From CAIMFV01 sp040757715 (GTDB lineage: Bacteria > Pseudomonadota > Alphaproteobacteria > Caulobacterales > Caulobacteraceae), in the NCBI GenBank assembly GCA_040757715.1, contig JBFLWS010000017.1, positions 6,270-70,269 of the forward strand: DNA of 64,000 nucleotides, in the 5' to 3' direction. Within the stretch, counting starts at the first letter, position 1. Every line of letters starts with the position of its first letter. Both the position numbers and the translations under genes were made by a program. Below the pieces are notes generated by a model that did no database searches, was not told the DNA's origin, and saw nothing but the letters and a program-made list of their open reading frames with translations. Positions 16,007-24,347 of the stretch are shown in pieces.

Positions 16007-16507
16007 TCAGGCGTGGGCGGTGCGGCCCGGCGCCGGCAGGACGCCGATGAGCTTCAGCTTGAACACGAGGACGCTATTGGGCGGAATGACGCCGCCGGCG
16101 CCCGCCTCGCCGTAGCCGAGATTGGGGGGGACGTAGAGCACCCACTCATCGCCCGGCCGCATCTTGGGCAGGGCTTCCATCCAGCCCGGCACCAGGTCCA
16201 GCAACGGCATCACCGCGGGCACGCCGCGCTTGTCAGTGGAATCGAACACGTCGCCGTTCACCAGGCTGCCGGTGTACTCGACCTTGATCTCATCGCCCTT
16301 CTGCGGATGCAGGCCGTCGGCTGGGCCGGACGTGATGACCTTGTAGGCGAGACCGGAGGGCAGGACCACTACGCCCGGCTCCTTGGCCACCTTGGCGATG
16401 TAGCTCTTGGCCTCGGCGTCGGCCTTGGCCGCTGCAGGGCTCGGCGCTTTCGGTCCGCAGGCGGCGACGAGGGCGCACAACAGGAAGGGCAACAACAGGC
16501 GACGCAT
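16007..16507 (-). CDS. FKBP-type peptidyl-prolyl cis-trans isomerase, lipoprotein
   Basis: Envelope folding helper of 166 residues. The N-terminus is a lipoprotein signal peptide with lipobox LVAAC (Cys17), so it should be lipid-anchored. The FKBP domain spans about 50-160: LPSGLAYKVI, GDEIKVEYTGSLVNGDVFDST, GWMEALPKMRPGDEWVLYVPP, LGYGEAGAGGVIPPNSVLVFKLKLI. The Asp/Phe and Tyr residues of the FK506 pocket are conserved in these blocks, so isomerase activity is likely. It follows a short gap after the GNAT gene on the same strand and is 11 bases before the antiporter gene. Confidence 0.9.
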   Translation of the reverse strand: MRRLLLPFLLCALVAACGPKAPSPAAAKADAEAKSYIAKVAKEPGVVVLPSGLAYKVITSGPADGLHPQKGDEIKVEYTGSLVNGDVFDSTDKRGVPAVMPLLDLVPGWMEALPKMRPGDEWVLYVPPNLGYGEAGAGGVIPPNSVLVFKLKLIGVLPAPGRTAHA

Positions 16508-16609
16508 GACCGCGACCTCATCCAGGGGAGATGCGAACGAGGTAGACGCAAAGCCCGCTCTGCGCCACCAGAACCGGCGCCGAGGCAGTGGAATTCAGGC
16601 CGGACAAAT

Positions 16610-17698
16610 TCAGGCTGGCCGCAGGGCCCGCCAGCGATCGAGGCGTCGCATGGCCTTGCCGGGCAGCTCGGAATAGCGCCCGAGCGGCAGGGCTTCCGCC
16701 AGGCTGCGCAGGCGATATTCGGCGGCGCGCACCAAGGTGGCGGGCGCGGCGAGGCCGACAAAGCCATGTCCGGTCAGGCGCTGGCGGTTGGCGAGCTGCA
16801 GCTTGAAGCGATAGTCGCCGGGGCCGAAGTCGATCTCGCGCACGCCGTTGTCCCCCGCCCAGCGCAGCATCTCCGCGATGAGCAGCATGCCGGTGGAGTA
16901 GCGGCTGTGGGCGTCGTCGTGGGCGATCATCCACACGTGCAGCACGCCCGGCGCCCGGAAGCAGAGGTTGGCCGCCAGCAACTGATCGCCGGTCTTCAAA
17001 GTGAAGAGCGCACCCCCCACCGCCACTTCCCGCCGCGCGAACACCTCGCGCATCATGGCGAGCGACCAGGCGGGCGCGAACAGGGCCGGCTGGCCGGTGG
17101 TCGCCAATTGCTCGATCTTCCAGGCGAACAGCTGGTCGAAGGCGGCTTCGTCCGCCGACATCGCCTCGAAGCTCAGCGGACCGACCTCGCGCTCGAACTT
17201 GCGCGCCTTCTTGGCGCAGTCTTGCAGCAGCCCCGCGCCCGCCGACTTGCGCTCGGCGGCGTAGGCGTCGAAGCCTTGGCTCAGATCGACGATATGCGAC
17301 GGCTCCAGCCCCTGCAGGCGATCGGCGAACACCGCTTGGGTGGACGCGACATTGTGCAGGTCGAGCCGCGCCACCTTCAGGGCGCGCACCAGATCACGGG
17401 GATCGACACGCAGGCCAGGGGCGGCGACTAGTCCCATATGGTCGCAGAACGGCGCGCCGGGGGCCATGGCGGTGAAGGCGCCGGCGCGAACGGCCATGAA
17501 GCCAAGCGCGTCCCCCGCAAGACGCAGGCGCAGCACCTTCAGATGTCGGGCGTCGGGCCCGCCTGCCGAACTCAAGATATCCACCCAGTCGGGCGACAGG
17601 AATGGGCTGGCCAGCTCGGGGTCGGCGGCCTGGAACGTGCGCCAGGCGGCGCGGTCTTGCGCCGTCAGGTCCGAGGGGGCGAGGACATCGATCTGCAT
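16610..17698 (-). CDS. GNAT/FemAB-like acyltransferase (CelD/BcsL family)
   Basis: 362-residue cytosolic protein with the CelD-type N-terminal part and a C-terminal acetyltransferase half (about 150-330: FEREVGPLSFEAM, GDQLLAANLCFR, HVWMIAHDDAHSRYSTGMLL, IDFGPGDYRFKLQLA). The GPGDYRFK-like block is characteristic of this family, found in cellulose and other exopolysaccharide gene sets; Caulobacter has a related holdfast acetyltransferase (HfsK). Here it is not inside a polysaccharide operon, so the substrate is open. The start is ATG at 17698; no clear Shine-Dalgarno. It is divergent from the alcohol dehydrogenase gene. Confidence 0.8.
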   Translation of the reverse strand: MQIDVLAPSDLTAQDRAAWRTFQAADPELASPFLSPDWVDILSSAGGPDARHLKVLRLRLAGDALGFMAVRAGAFTAMAPGAPFCDHMGLVAAPGLRVDPRDLVRALKVARLDLHNVASTQAVFADRLQGLEPSHIVDLSQGFDAYAAERKSAGAGLLQDCAKKARKFEREVGPLSFEAMSADEAAFDQLFAWKIEQLATTGQPALFAPAWSLAMMREVFARREVAVGGALFTLKTGDQLLAANLCFRAPGVLHVWMIAHDDAHSRYSTGMLLIAEMLRWAGDNGVREIDFGPGDYRFKLQLANRQRLTGHGFVGLAAPATLVRAAEYRLRSLAEALPLGRYSELPGKAMRRLDRWRALRPA

Positions 17699-17864
17699 GG
17701 CGGCGGCGGGGCTTTAAGCGGTGGGACGCTGAGGTTTTACCCCACTCGCCTTACGGTCCCGTTTATGCGCGGAATTTTCTGCAAATCACCGCCAGGGCTC
17801 TTTCCAGCCCGGCGGCTTTCGTCGCAAATGCGGACCACACAACGACAAAGTCTGGAGACGACAG

Positions 17865-18998
17865 GTGCCGGTGCTTTCCCTGCTCAATACGACCCATTTC
17901 GACTTCGGCGCGGTGCGCGAGCTGGCGGGGGCGTTGAAGCGGCTCGGCGTGGAGCGCCCTCTGCTCGTCACCGACGCCGGCTTGGTGGCGGCTGGCGTGG
18001 CGGACACGGTGAAGGCAGCGGCCGGCGAGCGGCCGATCGTCGCTGTCTATGATCAGACCCTCACCAATCCCGACGAAAACCAGGTGCTGGCCTGCCTTGA
18101 GCTTTACAAGGAGAGCGGCGCGGACGGCGTGGTCGCCCTGGGCGGCGGCTCCCCCATGGACCTCGCCAAGGCGGTGGCGCTGTTGGCCACGCACGAGGGC
18201 CCGCTGGAAAAGTATGGCGTCACCAAACGCGGCATGAAGCTCATCGGCAAGATCGCACCGCTGGTGGCCATCCCCACCACCTCCGGCACGGGCTCCGAAG
18301 TTTCCGTGGGCGCGGTGGTGATCCTCAATTCCGGGCGCAAAGAGACCATCGTCTCCCCGAACATGATTCCCCCGGTGGCCCTGTGCGATCCTGAGCTGAC
18401 GCTCGGCCTGCCCGCGGGCCTCACCGCCGCCACCGGCATGGATGCGGTCACCCACTGCATCGAGGCGATCTTGTCGCCAGTGGTGAATCCGCCTCTGGAG
18501 GCCATCGGCTATGACGGGATCGAGCGGGCCGTGGGCGAGGGCTGGTTGAAGCGCGCCGTTGCCGACGGCTCTGATCGCGACGCGCGTTGGCACATGATGA
18601 TGGCCAGCTTCGAGGGCGCCTTGGCCTTCGGCAAGGGGCTGGGCGCGGTGCACGCCCTGTCCCACTCGGCTGGGCGCCTCCCGGGTCTGCGCCTGCACCA
18701 CGGCACGCTGAACGCCCTCTTCCTCGCCCCAGTGCTGCGCTTCTCCGAAGGCGTCGCGCCGGAAAAGTACGCAAAGATTCGCCGCGCCATGGGCCTTGGT
18801 CCGAAGGCCGACCTTGCCGAGGCCATCGAGGCCTTGAACGCCGAGCTGGGCCTGCCGGCCAAGCTGTCGGGGCTTGGCGTCACCGAGGCCATGACCAGCG
18901 ATATCGTCGACTACGCCTCCACCGACTTGGCGCACCTCACGGCGGCCAAGCGGCCGTCCAAGGACGAGTACGCGGGCTTGGTGCAGGCGCTGCTGTAG
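17865..18998 (+). CDS. iron-containing alcohol dehydrogenase
   Basis: NAD(P)-dependent group III alcohol dehydrogenase of 377 residues. NAD-binding GGGSPMD is at 93-99 and TTSGTGSE at 138-145. Metal ligands are Asp193 and His197 in MDAVTHCIE, with two further histidines in VHALSHSAG and LHHGTLNA. The start is GTG at 17865 with GGAG eight bases upstream. The reaction is alcohol to aldehyde (or the reverse); the substrate cannot be inferred from the context, which is the convergent PTS-regulatory operon on one side and the divergent acyltransferase on the other. Confidence 0.9.
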   Translation: MPVLSLLNTTHFDFGAVRELAGALKRLGVERPLLVTDAGLVAAGVADTVKAAAGERPIVAVYDQTLTNPDENQVLACLELYKESGADGVVALGGGSPMDLAKAVALLATHEGPLEKYGVTKRGMKLIGKIAPLVAIPTTSGTGSEVSVGAVVILNSGRKETIVSPNMIPPVALCDPELTLGLPAGLTAATGMDAVTHCIEAILSPVVNPPLEAIGYDGIERAVGEGWLKRAVADGSDRDARWHMMMASFEGALAFGKGLGAVHALSHSAGRLPGLRLHHGTLNALFLAPVLRFSEGVAPEKYAKIRRAMGLGPKADLAEAIEALNAELGLPAKLSGLGVTEAMTSDIVDYASTDLAHLTAAKRPSKDEYAGLVQALL

Positions 18999-19003
18999 GG
19001 TGC

Positions 19004-19285
19004 CTATTTTTCTTCGTCGAAGCGGTCGGCCACCAGTTGAGCCAGCACGTCGAGGGCCTGGACGGCGTCCGGGCCCTCGGCGGAGATTTCGATGCAGGAG
19101 CCAGGCCCGGCCGCCAGCATCATCAGGCCCATGATCGATTGAGCGTCCACCGATTGGCCGTCGCGGCTGACGGTGATCTTGGCGTCGAACTGCGCCGCGG
19201 CCTTGACGAACTTGGCCGAGGCGCGGGCGTGCAGGCCGCGTTCATTGATGATGTCGACGGTGCGGCGCACGAGGCTCGCAGTCAT
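19004..19285 (-). CDS. phosphocarrier protein HPr (NPr-like)
   Basis: 93-residue phosphocarrier. The phosphorylated histidine is His19 in NERGLHARASAKF and the regulatory serine targeted by HPr kinase is Ser50 in AQSIMGLMMLA. The frame runs upstream, but ATG at 19285 overlaps the EIIA stop as ATGA and gives the usual length. With HprK and a Man-type EIIA but no sugar permease in view, it belongs to the alphaproteobacterial regulatory PTS, which links nitrogen and carbon status to ChvG/ChvI signalling rather than transporting sugar. Confidence 0.92.
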   Translation of the reverse strand: MTASLVRRTVDIINERGLHARASAKFVKAAAQFDAKITVSRDGQSVDAQSIMGLMMLAAGPGSCIEISAEGPDAVQALDVLAQLVADRFDEEK

Positions 19286-19686
19286 TTTTCGCCCGCGAGC
19301 ACGTAGGACGCCACCGAGATGTATTTGCGCCCGGCGTCCTGGGCGTAGGCCACGCAAGCGGCCAGATCTTCACGCGTTCGCACGCTGGCGAGCTTGATGA
19401 GCATGGGCAGGTTCAGTCCGGCGATCACCTCGGCCCTGGTCTCGTCCATTACCGAGATAGCCAGGTTGGATGGCGTGCCGCCGAACATGTCTGTCAGCAG
19501 AATGACGCCGTCGCCGGCGTCAACCTGCCGCGCCGCCTCGACGATATCGGCGCGACGTTGCTCCATATCGTCTTCGGGGCCGATACAAATCGCGCGGACC
19601 CCCGGCTGCGGCCCCACCACATGTTCCATCGCCGCGACGAACTCCTCAGCGAGGCGTCCGTGAGTGACGATCACCAGACCGATCAT
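19282..19686 (-). CDS. PTS EIIA component, mannose-type (regulatory)
   Basis: 134-residue EIIA of the Man/fructose fold. The phospho-acceptor is His9 in MIGLVIVTHGRLAEEF. Further family segments: LLTDMFGGTPSNLA and LNLPMLIKL. The ATG at 19686 has GAGG six bases upstream. It takes phosphate from HPr. No IIB, IIC or IID gene is nearby, so a regulatory rather than transport role is inferred, as for homologous clusters in other alphaproteobacteria. It lies 97 bases after hprK and overlaps the HPr gene by 4 bases. Confidence 0.9.
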   Translation of the reverse strand: MIGLVIVTHGRLAEEFVAAMEHVVGPQPGVRAICIGPEDDMEQRRADIVEAARQVDAGDGVILLTDMFGGTPSNLAISVMDETRAEVIAGLNLPMLIKLASVRTREDLAACVAYAQDAGRKYISVASYVLAGEK

Positions 19687-19783
19687 TTCAACCTCATGCG
19701 GGCGACCGCCCGTAGGCGTGAGGCGGCCCCCCAACGGCCATAGCCTGACGCGAACGCGCTAGATACGCTCCTTCTAGCGCGAG

Positions 19784-20230
19784 TCAAACGCGCCGATTGA
19801 GATGGTCGAAGGCGAACTGAACTTTGTCGGGCGCTGCGACTTCGCGCCCATACAGGCTGACGCAAGGGCAGGTGATATCAAGGATCTCTGTTTGGCGCCA
19901 CTCGGGATAGCGCTCGATGCCTTGGGCTGTGTCGACGAGGTCAATCACCAATGCGATGTGCACCGCGTCCGGCGGATCGCAGATCGACGCCACGCCGATC
20001 CCGCGCACTTCCATCAGGCCCAGCAAAGGGCTTGGCGCGCGACCGAACAAGCGTCCAGCGGATATCCACGTCACCACGCGATCGTCAGCCGCCAAGCGCC
20101 AGCCGCGATCCAGACAGCGCAGCGCGAGCTCGCTCTTACCGACGCCCGACGCCCCCCGCAGCAATACGCCCCGCCACCAGCCGTCCTGGCGCTGGGCGAT
20201 GAGGCTGGCGTGCAGGACCGCGCTGCTCAT
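19784..20230 (-). CDS. hprK: HPr kinase/phosphorylase, short alphaproteobacterial form
   Basis: 148 residues, containing only the C-terminal kinase/phosphorylase domain, as usual in alphaproteobacteria (about 310 residues in Firmicutes). The Walker A loop GASGVGKS is at 26-33, the catalytic aspartates at 49-50 in LAADDRV, and the HprK signature in GLMEVRGIGV near 71-80. It phosphorylates HPr at the regulatory serine. The ATG overlaps the chvG stop as ATGA, so signalling through the ChvG/ChvI system and HPr phosphorylation are co-expressed. Confidence 0.9.
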   Translation of the reverse strand: MSSAVLHASLIAQRQDGWWRGVLLRGASGVGKSELALRCLDRGWRLAADDRVVTWISAGRLFGRAPSPLLGLMEVRGIGVASICDPPDAVHIALVIDLVDTAQGIERYPEWRQTEILDITCPCVSLYGREVAAPDKVQFAFDHLNRRV

Positions 20231-21837
20231 GCCTGCGCGGGCGCTTCGGAGAAGGTGACGATGAAGCGCGCGCCGGCGATCGAGCCATCCGGTCCATCGC
20301 GATTTTCGGCCGAGATGCGGCCGTGGTGAGCCTCGACGATCTGACGCGCAATCGAGAGACCTAACCCCGAATGGCCGCCGAAGGCCGAACCCTTGGGGCG
20401 GGCGGTGTAGAACCGCTCGAAGATGGACTCGAGGTTTTCCGATGGCACGCCCGGGCCGTTGTCGTCGACCACAACCCGAATCAGGCGGCGATCGCCCTCC
20501 TGCAGGCGCTGCAGTTGGACACGCACCTCGCCTTCAGGGGGACTGAACGATCGGGCGTTGTCGATGAGGTTGCGCACCACCTGCCCGAACGGACTTTCGC
20601 GGCCGATCACGGGGTATTCGCCATCGGCGAGGTCAAGCTGCACGCCCGGTTCGCCCGCCCGCTGCGAGGCGGCGTAAACGCTGACGATATCGCCCAGCAG
20701 CCGGGCGAGGTCGATGCGGCGAGGCGCTTCGCGCGACAGCTCGGCGTCCAGGCGAGAGGCGTTGGAGATATCGGTGATCAGGCGGTCGAGCCTCCGGACA
20801 TCGTTCTTCAACACCGCCAGCAGCCGATCCCGCGCCGCCGGCTTGTCCCCCGAGATTTCCAGGGTCTCCACCGCCGAACGGATGGAGGTCAGCGGGTTCT
20901 TGATCTCGTGACTGACATCGGCGGCGAAGCGTTCGATGGCGTCCATGCGCGCCGAAAGCGCATCAGTCATGCTCTCCAAGGAGCGGGTGAGGTCGCCCAC
21001 CTCGTCGTCGCGGGCGGCCAGGTCAGGCAGGGAGATGGCCCGCGCTCGCGACAGGCGCACGCGGTCCGCCGCCCGGGCGAGGCGCAGCACCGGACGCGCC
21101 ACCAGACGGTCGAGGAGAATGGAAGACGCCAGCGTGACCGCGATAGCCACCAGGATGAACGGCGCCATGGCCATGCGCTGGGCGGCGACGATGTCATCCA
21201 CCCCGCCCGCCTCGACGGTGAGCACGCCGAGCACCTGACGCACCCGCTGGATAGGAATGGAGACGCTGACCACTCGATCGCCGGACTCGCTCATGCGCAC
21301 TTGCGAGACGGGCTTGCCGGCGAGGGCTCGCTGCACCTCGCTCATTTCGGCCACGTGGGCCTTGGCTTCGCGCCGCGCGCTGGCGTCAGGTTCGTCCCAG
21401 AAGAAGTGCGGCGCATCCGGTCGGCGCGCGGGCGGCAGCGGGCGCACCAACACCTTGTCGGCGATGACGTCGGTATCGGCGATCAGATGGCCGTGGCTGT
21501 CATAGAGTCGCGCGCGTTCCGCCCGGGGAATGGCCAGGAGCTCGAGGATGTCCACCGCCGCGGTGGGGTCGAGGGAAGGCGTGGGCTCTGGCGACGTGGC
21601 GCCATTGATGATGGCGTCGGCCAAAAGCTGGCCCTGGATGCTCAGGCTGTCGAGGCGTGCTTCCACCAGGCCCCGACGGTACTCATTGAGCACCAGGAGC
21701 CCGATCACCAGGACGGCGAGCCCGATCAGATTGAGGCCGAGGATCATCCGCCCGAGCCCGGAACCGCCGAGAAATGGCGTGCGCGAGCCGCGGTGAGTCG
21801 GACGGTCAGGCTTCGCGATATCTGTATCCGACGCCAT
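20227..21837 (-). CDS. chvG: sensor histidine kinase ChvG
   Basis: Membrane sensor kinase of the ChvG/ChvI envelope and acid stress system. 536 residues: cytosolic start, a first membrane helix (about 28-48), a periplasmic stimulus-sensing domain to about 220, a second helix, HAMP, then the phospho-acceptor histidine in VSHEIKNPLTS and HATPase blocks NLIDNARSF, DNGPGVP and HSGLGLSIARQIVEAH. It overlaps chvI by 32 bases and hprK by 4, so the genes form one operon. It is expected to phosphorylate ChvI. Confidence 0.92.
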   Translation of the reverse strand: MASDTDIAKPDRPTHRGSRTPFLGGSGLGRMILGLNLIGLAVLVIGLLVLNEYRRGLVEARLDSLSIQGQLLADAIINGATSPEPTPSLDPTAAVDILELLAIPRAERARLYDSHGHLIADTDVIADKVLVRPLPPARRPDAPHFFWDEPDASARREAKAHVAEMSEVQRALAGKPVSQVRMSESGDRVVSVSIPIQRVRQVLGVLTVEAGGVDDIVAAQRMAMAPFILVAIAVTLASSILLDRLVARPVLRLARAADRVRLSRARAISLPDLAARDDEVGDLTRSLESMTDALSARMDAIERFAADVSHEIKNPLTSIRSAVETLEISGDKPAARDRLLAVLKNDVRRLDRLITDISNASRLDAELSREAPRRIDLARLLGDIVSVYAASQRAGEPGVQLDLADGEYPVIGRESPFGQVVRNLIDNARSFSPPEGEVRVQLQRLQEGDRRLIRVVVDDNGPGVPSENLESIFERFYTARPKGSAFGGHSGLGLSIARQIVEAHHGRISAENRDGPDGSIAGARFIVTFSEAPAQA

Positions 21838-22522
21838 ACAAGGTCTCGATCGCGTCGAATTCAGGATCCACCACGCGGAACTTCTTACGCATGCGCTTCA
21901 CGTGGCTGTCGATGGTGCGATCATCCACATAGACCTGATCGTCATAGGCAGCGTCCATGAGGTTGTCGCGGCTCTTCACAAAGCCGGGGCGCTGGGCCAG
22001 GGCCTGCAACAGCAGGAACTCCGTCACGGTAAGCTTCACCGCCTTGCCGTCCCAGGTGCAGTCGTGACGGGCCGGGTCCAGCATCAGCTTGCCGCGCCGC
22101 AGGGCCTTGGCGCCAGCGGCGGCCGGATTGGCGACGGCGACATCTTCCTCGCCGCGATCTGCCCGTGCGCGGCGCAGCACCGCCTTCACCCGCTCGATCA
22201 GCAGCCGCTGGGAGAACGGTTTGTGCATGTAGTCGTCGGCGCCGAGATTGAAGCCGAGAATCTCGTCAATTTCCTCGTCCTTGGAGGTGAGGATGATCAC
22301 CGGCAGGTCGGAGGTCTGGCGCAGGCGCCGCAGCACCTCCATGCCATCCATGCGCGGCATCTTCACATCGAGGATCGCCAGGTCCGGCGGGTCGGCCTCC
22401 AGCGCCGCCAGACCTGAGGCGCCGTCATAATACGCCTTCACCGTGTGGCCGTGGCTCTCGAGCGCCATGGACACGGAGGTGACAATGTTTTCGTCGTCGT
22501 CAACGAGAGTGATGTTCGCCAT
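21806..22522 (-). CDS. chvI: response regulator ChvI
   Basis: OmpR-family regulator of 238 residues, partner of ChvG. The receiver has the acidic pocket at 8-10, phospho-acceptor Asp52 in LAILDVKMPRMDG, the Thr/Ser switch in VIILTSKDEE and Lys in MHKPFS. The C-terminal winged helix contains KLTVTEFLLLQALAQRPG and VDDRTIDSHVKRMRKKF. It is the first gene of the chvI-chvG-hprK-EIIA-HPr operon. The 103-base gap to the divergent 571-residue gene must hold both promoters; a TTAA-N7-GTAA near-match to the CtrA site lies at 22586-22600. Confidence 0.93.
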   Translation of the reverse strand: MANITLVDDDENIVTSVSMALESHGHTVKAYYDGASGLAALEADPPDLAILDVKMPRMDGMEVLRRLRQTSDLPVIILTSKDEEIDEILGFNLGADDYMHKPFSQRLLIERVKAVLRRARADRGEEDVAVANPAAAGAKALRRGKLMLDPARHDCTWDGKAVKLTVTEFLLLQALAQRPGFVKSRDNLMDAAYDDQVYVDDRTIDSHVKRMRKKFRVVDPEFDAIETLYGVGYRYREA

Positions 22523-22585
22523 TTGTCGCCAAAGATGAGCGTGGTCCGCCGTCGCCGCAAGTCGTTGCCGCTGGCTGTGGCGCGA

Positions 22586-22600
22586 TTAAGCCGGAAGTAA
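22586..22600. promoter_or_regulatory. imperfect CtrA-like site between chvI and the divergent gene
   Basis: TTAA-GCCGGAA-GTAA matches the TTAA-N7-TTAA spacing with one mismatch. It lies 26 bases before the plus-strand ATG at 22626. Single-mismatch sites are common by chance, so this is only a candidate. Confidence 0.25.
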
Positions 22601-22625
22601 GCCCGTTCGGCGACTATGTGAACTC

Positions 22626-24341
22626 ATGAGCGATCGCCAGACCCACTATGAGCTATTCGTGCGCAAGCAGCCCACCGCGCCGTGGGTGCTGCAGTTCGCC
22701 TCGGAAGATCGCGCCAAGTGTCTGGCGACCGCCGAAGAATTGATGGGCGGCGGCCGCGTCGCTGCGGTCCGCGTCACCAAGGAAGTGCTCGATCCGGAAA
22801 CGCGCGAATTCTCCAGCGCCACCATTCTTACCAAGGGCGACGTCGCGGTCTCGAAGCAACCGAAGAAGGTTGCTGAAGACTTCGCTCCAATGTGCGTCAG
22901 TCCGACGGATCTCTACACGGTCCACGCCAGGGACCGGATTGGGCGCCTGCTCGACAATTGGCTGAAGCGCAAACGCGTCACCGTCTTCGAACTCCTGCAC
23001 CGGCCGGATCTTGTCGAGTTGCTGGATGCTTCGGGCATGGAGATTCAGCACGCCGTCCAGCGTCTAGCTGTGCCCGAAGCTCAGGCCCGCGGCATGTCGG
23101 TGCATGAGGTCATCCGGGCCTATCAGGCCTTGATCGACCGATCCGTCGATCGCCTAGTGAAGGACGGGCGCAAGAAGGTGTTTCCAAAGCTCACCGCCCC
23201 CACCTTCGCCCAGACGGTGGCCAAGTGCCAGGGCGAGAGCGAAAGCCAATATCTGCTCGGCGGCGGCGTGGCCGCATTCATCGCCAGCGCCCCCGATTGG
23301 AACGCCAAGGTGGGACTTATTCTCGACTTGGTGGAGGCCGCGCCGACCGAGCCCAAGGCCTGCGCCTTGGCGATCCATCTGCTTGAACAGCCCCTGCAGG
23401 AAATCCTGGGCGGCCAAGGCGCTCTGGCGGAGATCATCGGCCCCGATCAGGATCTGGGCGCATGCCTTGCGTTGCTCACCCGTGTGGCGGCCGAGAAGGA
23501 AGCCGCCATGCTGGCGCAGATCGATCCCATGGTCCGCCGGCTCATCCCGCCCGTCGAAGGCGCGTTGGAGCGTCTGGCCAAGGCCTTGCAGCAAGAAGCC
23601 TTGCGCAATGTGCGCGCTGCTGTGGGCAAGCGCATTCTTCGCGAGCTGAATAGCCCAAAGCGGCTTCGACCCAATGACGCCGAAGGCGAGATCGCGCTCC
23701 TGCGCGCCCTCGCCATGTGCCTCACCGCCACCGGCGGCAGCCTTGTTTCCGCCGACGAGGTGCAGGAGGCGTTCCACACCCGCTCCAAATCCCTGGTGAA
23801 TAGCGTCTTCGTCGACGCCTATCTCGCCGACCGCGGCACGGTGATGGACGAGGCTATGGCGCTGGTGAAACTGGCCGACAATGTCGTCGGCGCGTCCAAC
23901 AAGCGCGATGCGGCCCGTTGGATCACGGCCACGGTGGGGGCGCTGAAGTTCGAGCGCGAACTGCGCGAGGGCCATGGAACGGCCACTGAGAAGCTGCACC
24001 TCCTGGCCAATCTGCAACGGGCGCTATCGAAGGCGGGTATGTTGGCCGAAGACCAAGCGGCGGCCTTTGCGCGCATTGGCGATATCGGCGCCCTGGTGGA
24101 AGCAGACAGCAGCTTGACGCAGCAATTGGCCCGTTCGCCGGCGCCGCTGCTGCAGAAGGTGCGCAACCTGTTGCGCATGGCGGCGGGTGAAACCGCTCCC
24201 ATCGGTCCGGCGTCGGAAAAGGCCAAGCTCGAAGCGCTCAAGCTGCTGCGCACGCCGGATTTCCGCACCCAGATGGCAGCCTCGCCGGAGACCTTGCCGG
24301 CGATCCGCAATCTGTTGGCCTCGGCCGGATTGGCCGCCTGA
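22626..24341 (+). CDS. uncharacterised 571-residue cytosolic protein
   Basis: I do not recognise this protein. It has no signal peptide or membrane helix. Residues 1-90 form a compact start (HYELFVRKQPTAPW, ATAEELMGGGRVAAVRVTKE) resembling a small alpha/beta domain; the remaining 480 residues are almost wholly helical and Ala/Leu-rich with mixed charge, suggesting an alpha-solenoid or coiled-coil scaffold. No catalytic motif stands out. Codon use and GC match the neighbours, so it is a resident gene. It is divergent from chvI with only 103 bases between them and convergent with pgk (6-base gap). Its place beside the ChvGI-HprK operon suggests, but does not show, a signalling link. Confidence 0.85.
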   Translation: MSDRQTHYELFVRKQPTAPWVLQFASEDRAKCLATAEELMGGGRVAAVRVTKEVLDPETREFSSATILTKGDVAVSKQPKKVAEDFAPMCVSPTDLYTVHARDRIGRLLDNWLKRKRVTVFELLHRPDLVELLDASGMEIQHAVQRLAVPEAQARGMSVHEVIRAYQALIDRSVDRLVKDGRKKVFPKLTAPTFAQTVAKCQGESESQYLLGGGVAAFIASAPDWNAKVGLILDLVEAAPTEPKACALAIHLLEQPLQEILGGQGALAEIIGPDQDLGACLALLTRVAAEKEAAMLAQIDPMVRRLIPPVEGALERLAKALQQEALRNVRAAVGKRILRELNSPKRLRPNDAEGEIALLRALAMCLTATGGSLVSADEVQEAFHTRSKSLVNSVFVDAYLADRGTVMDEAMALVKLADNVVGASNKRDAARWITATVGALKFERELREGHGTATEKLHLLANLQRALSKAGMLAEDQAAAFARIGDIGALVEADSSLTQQLARSPAPLLQKVRNLLRMAAGETAPIGPASEKAKLEALKLLRTPDFRTQMAASPETLPAIRNLLASAGLAA

Positions 24342-24347
24342 TAGGTT

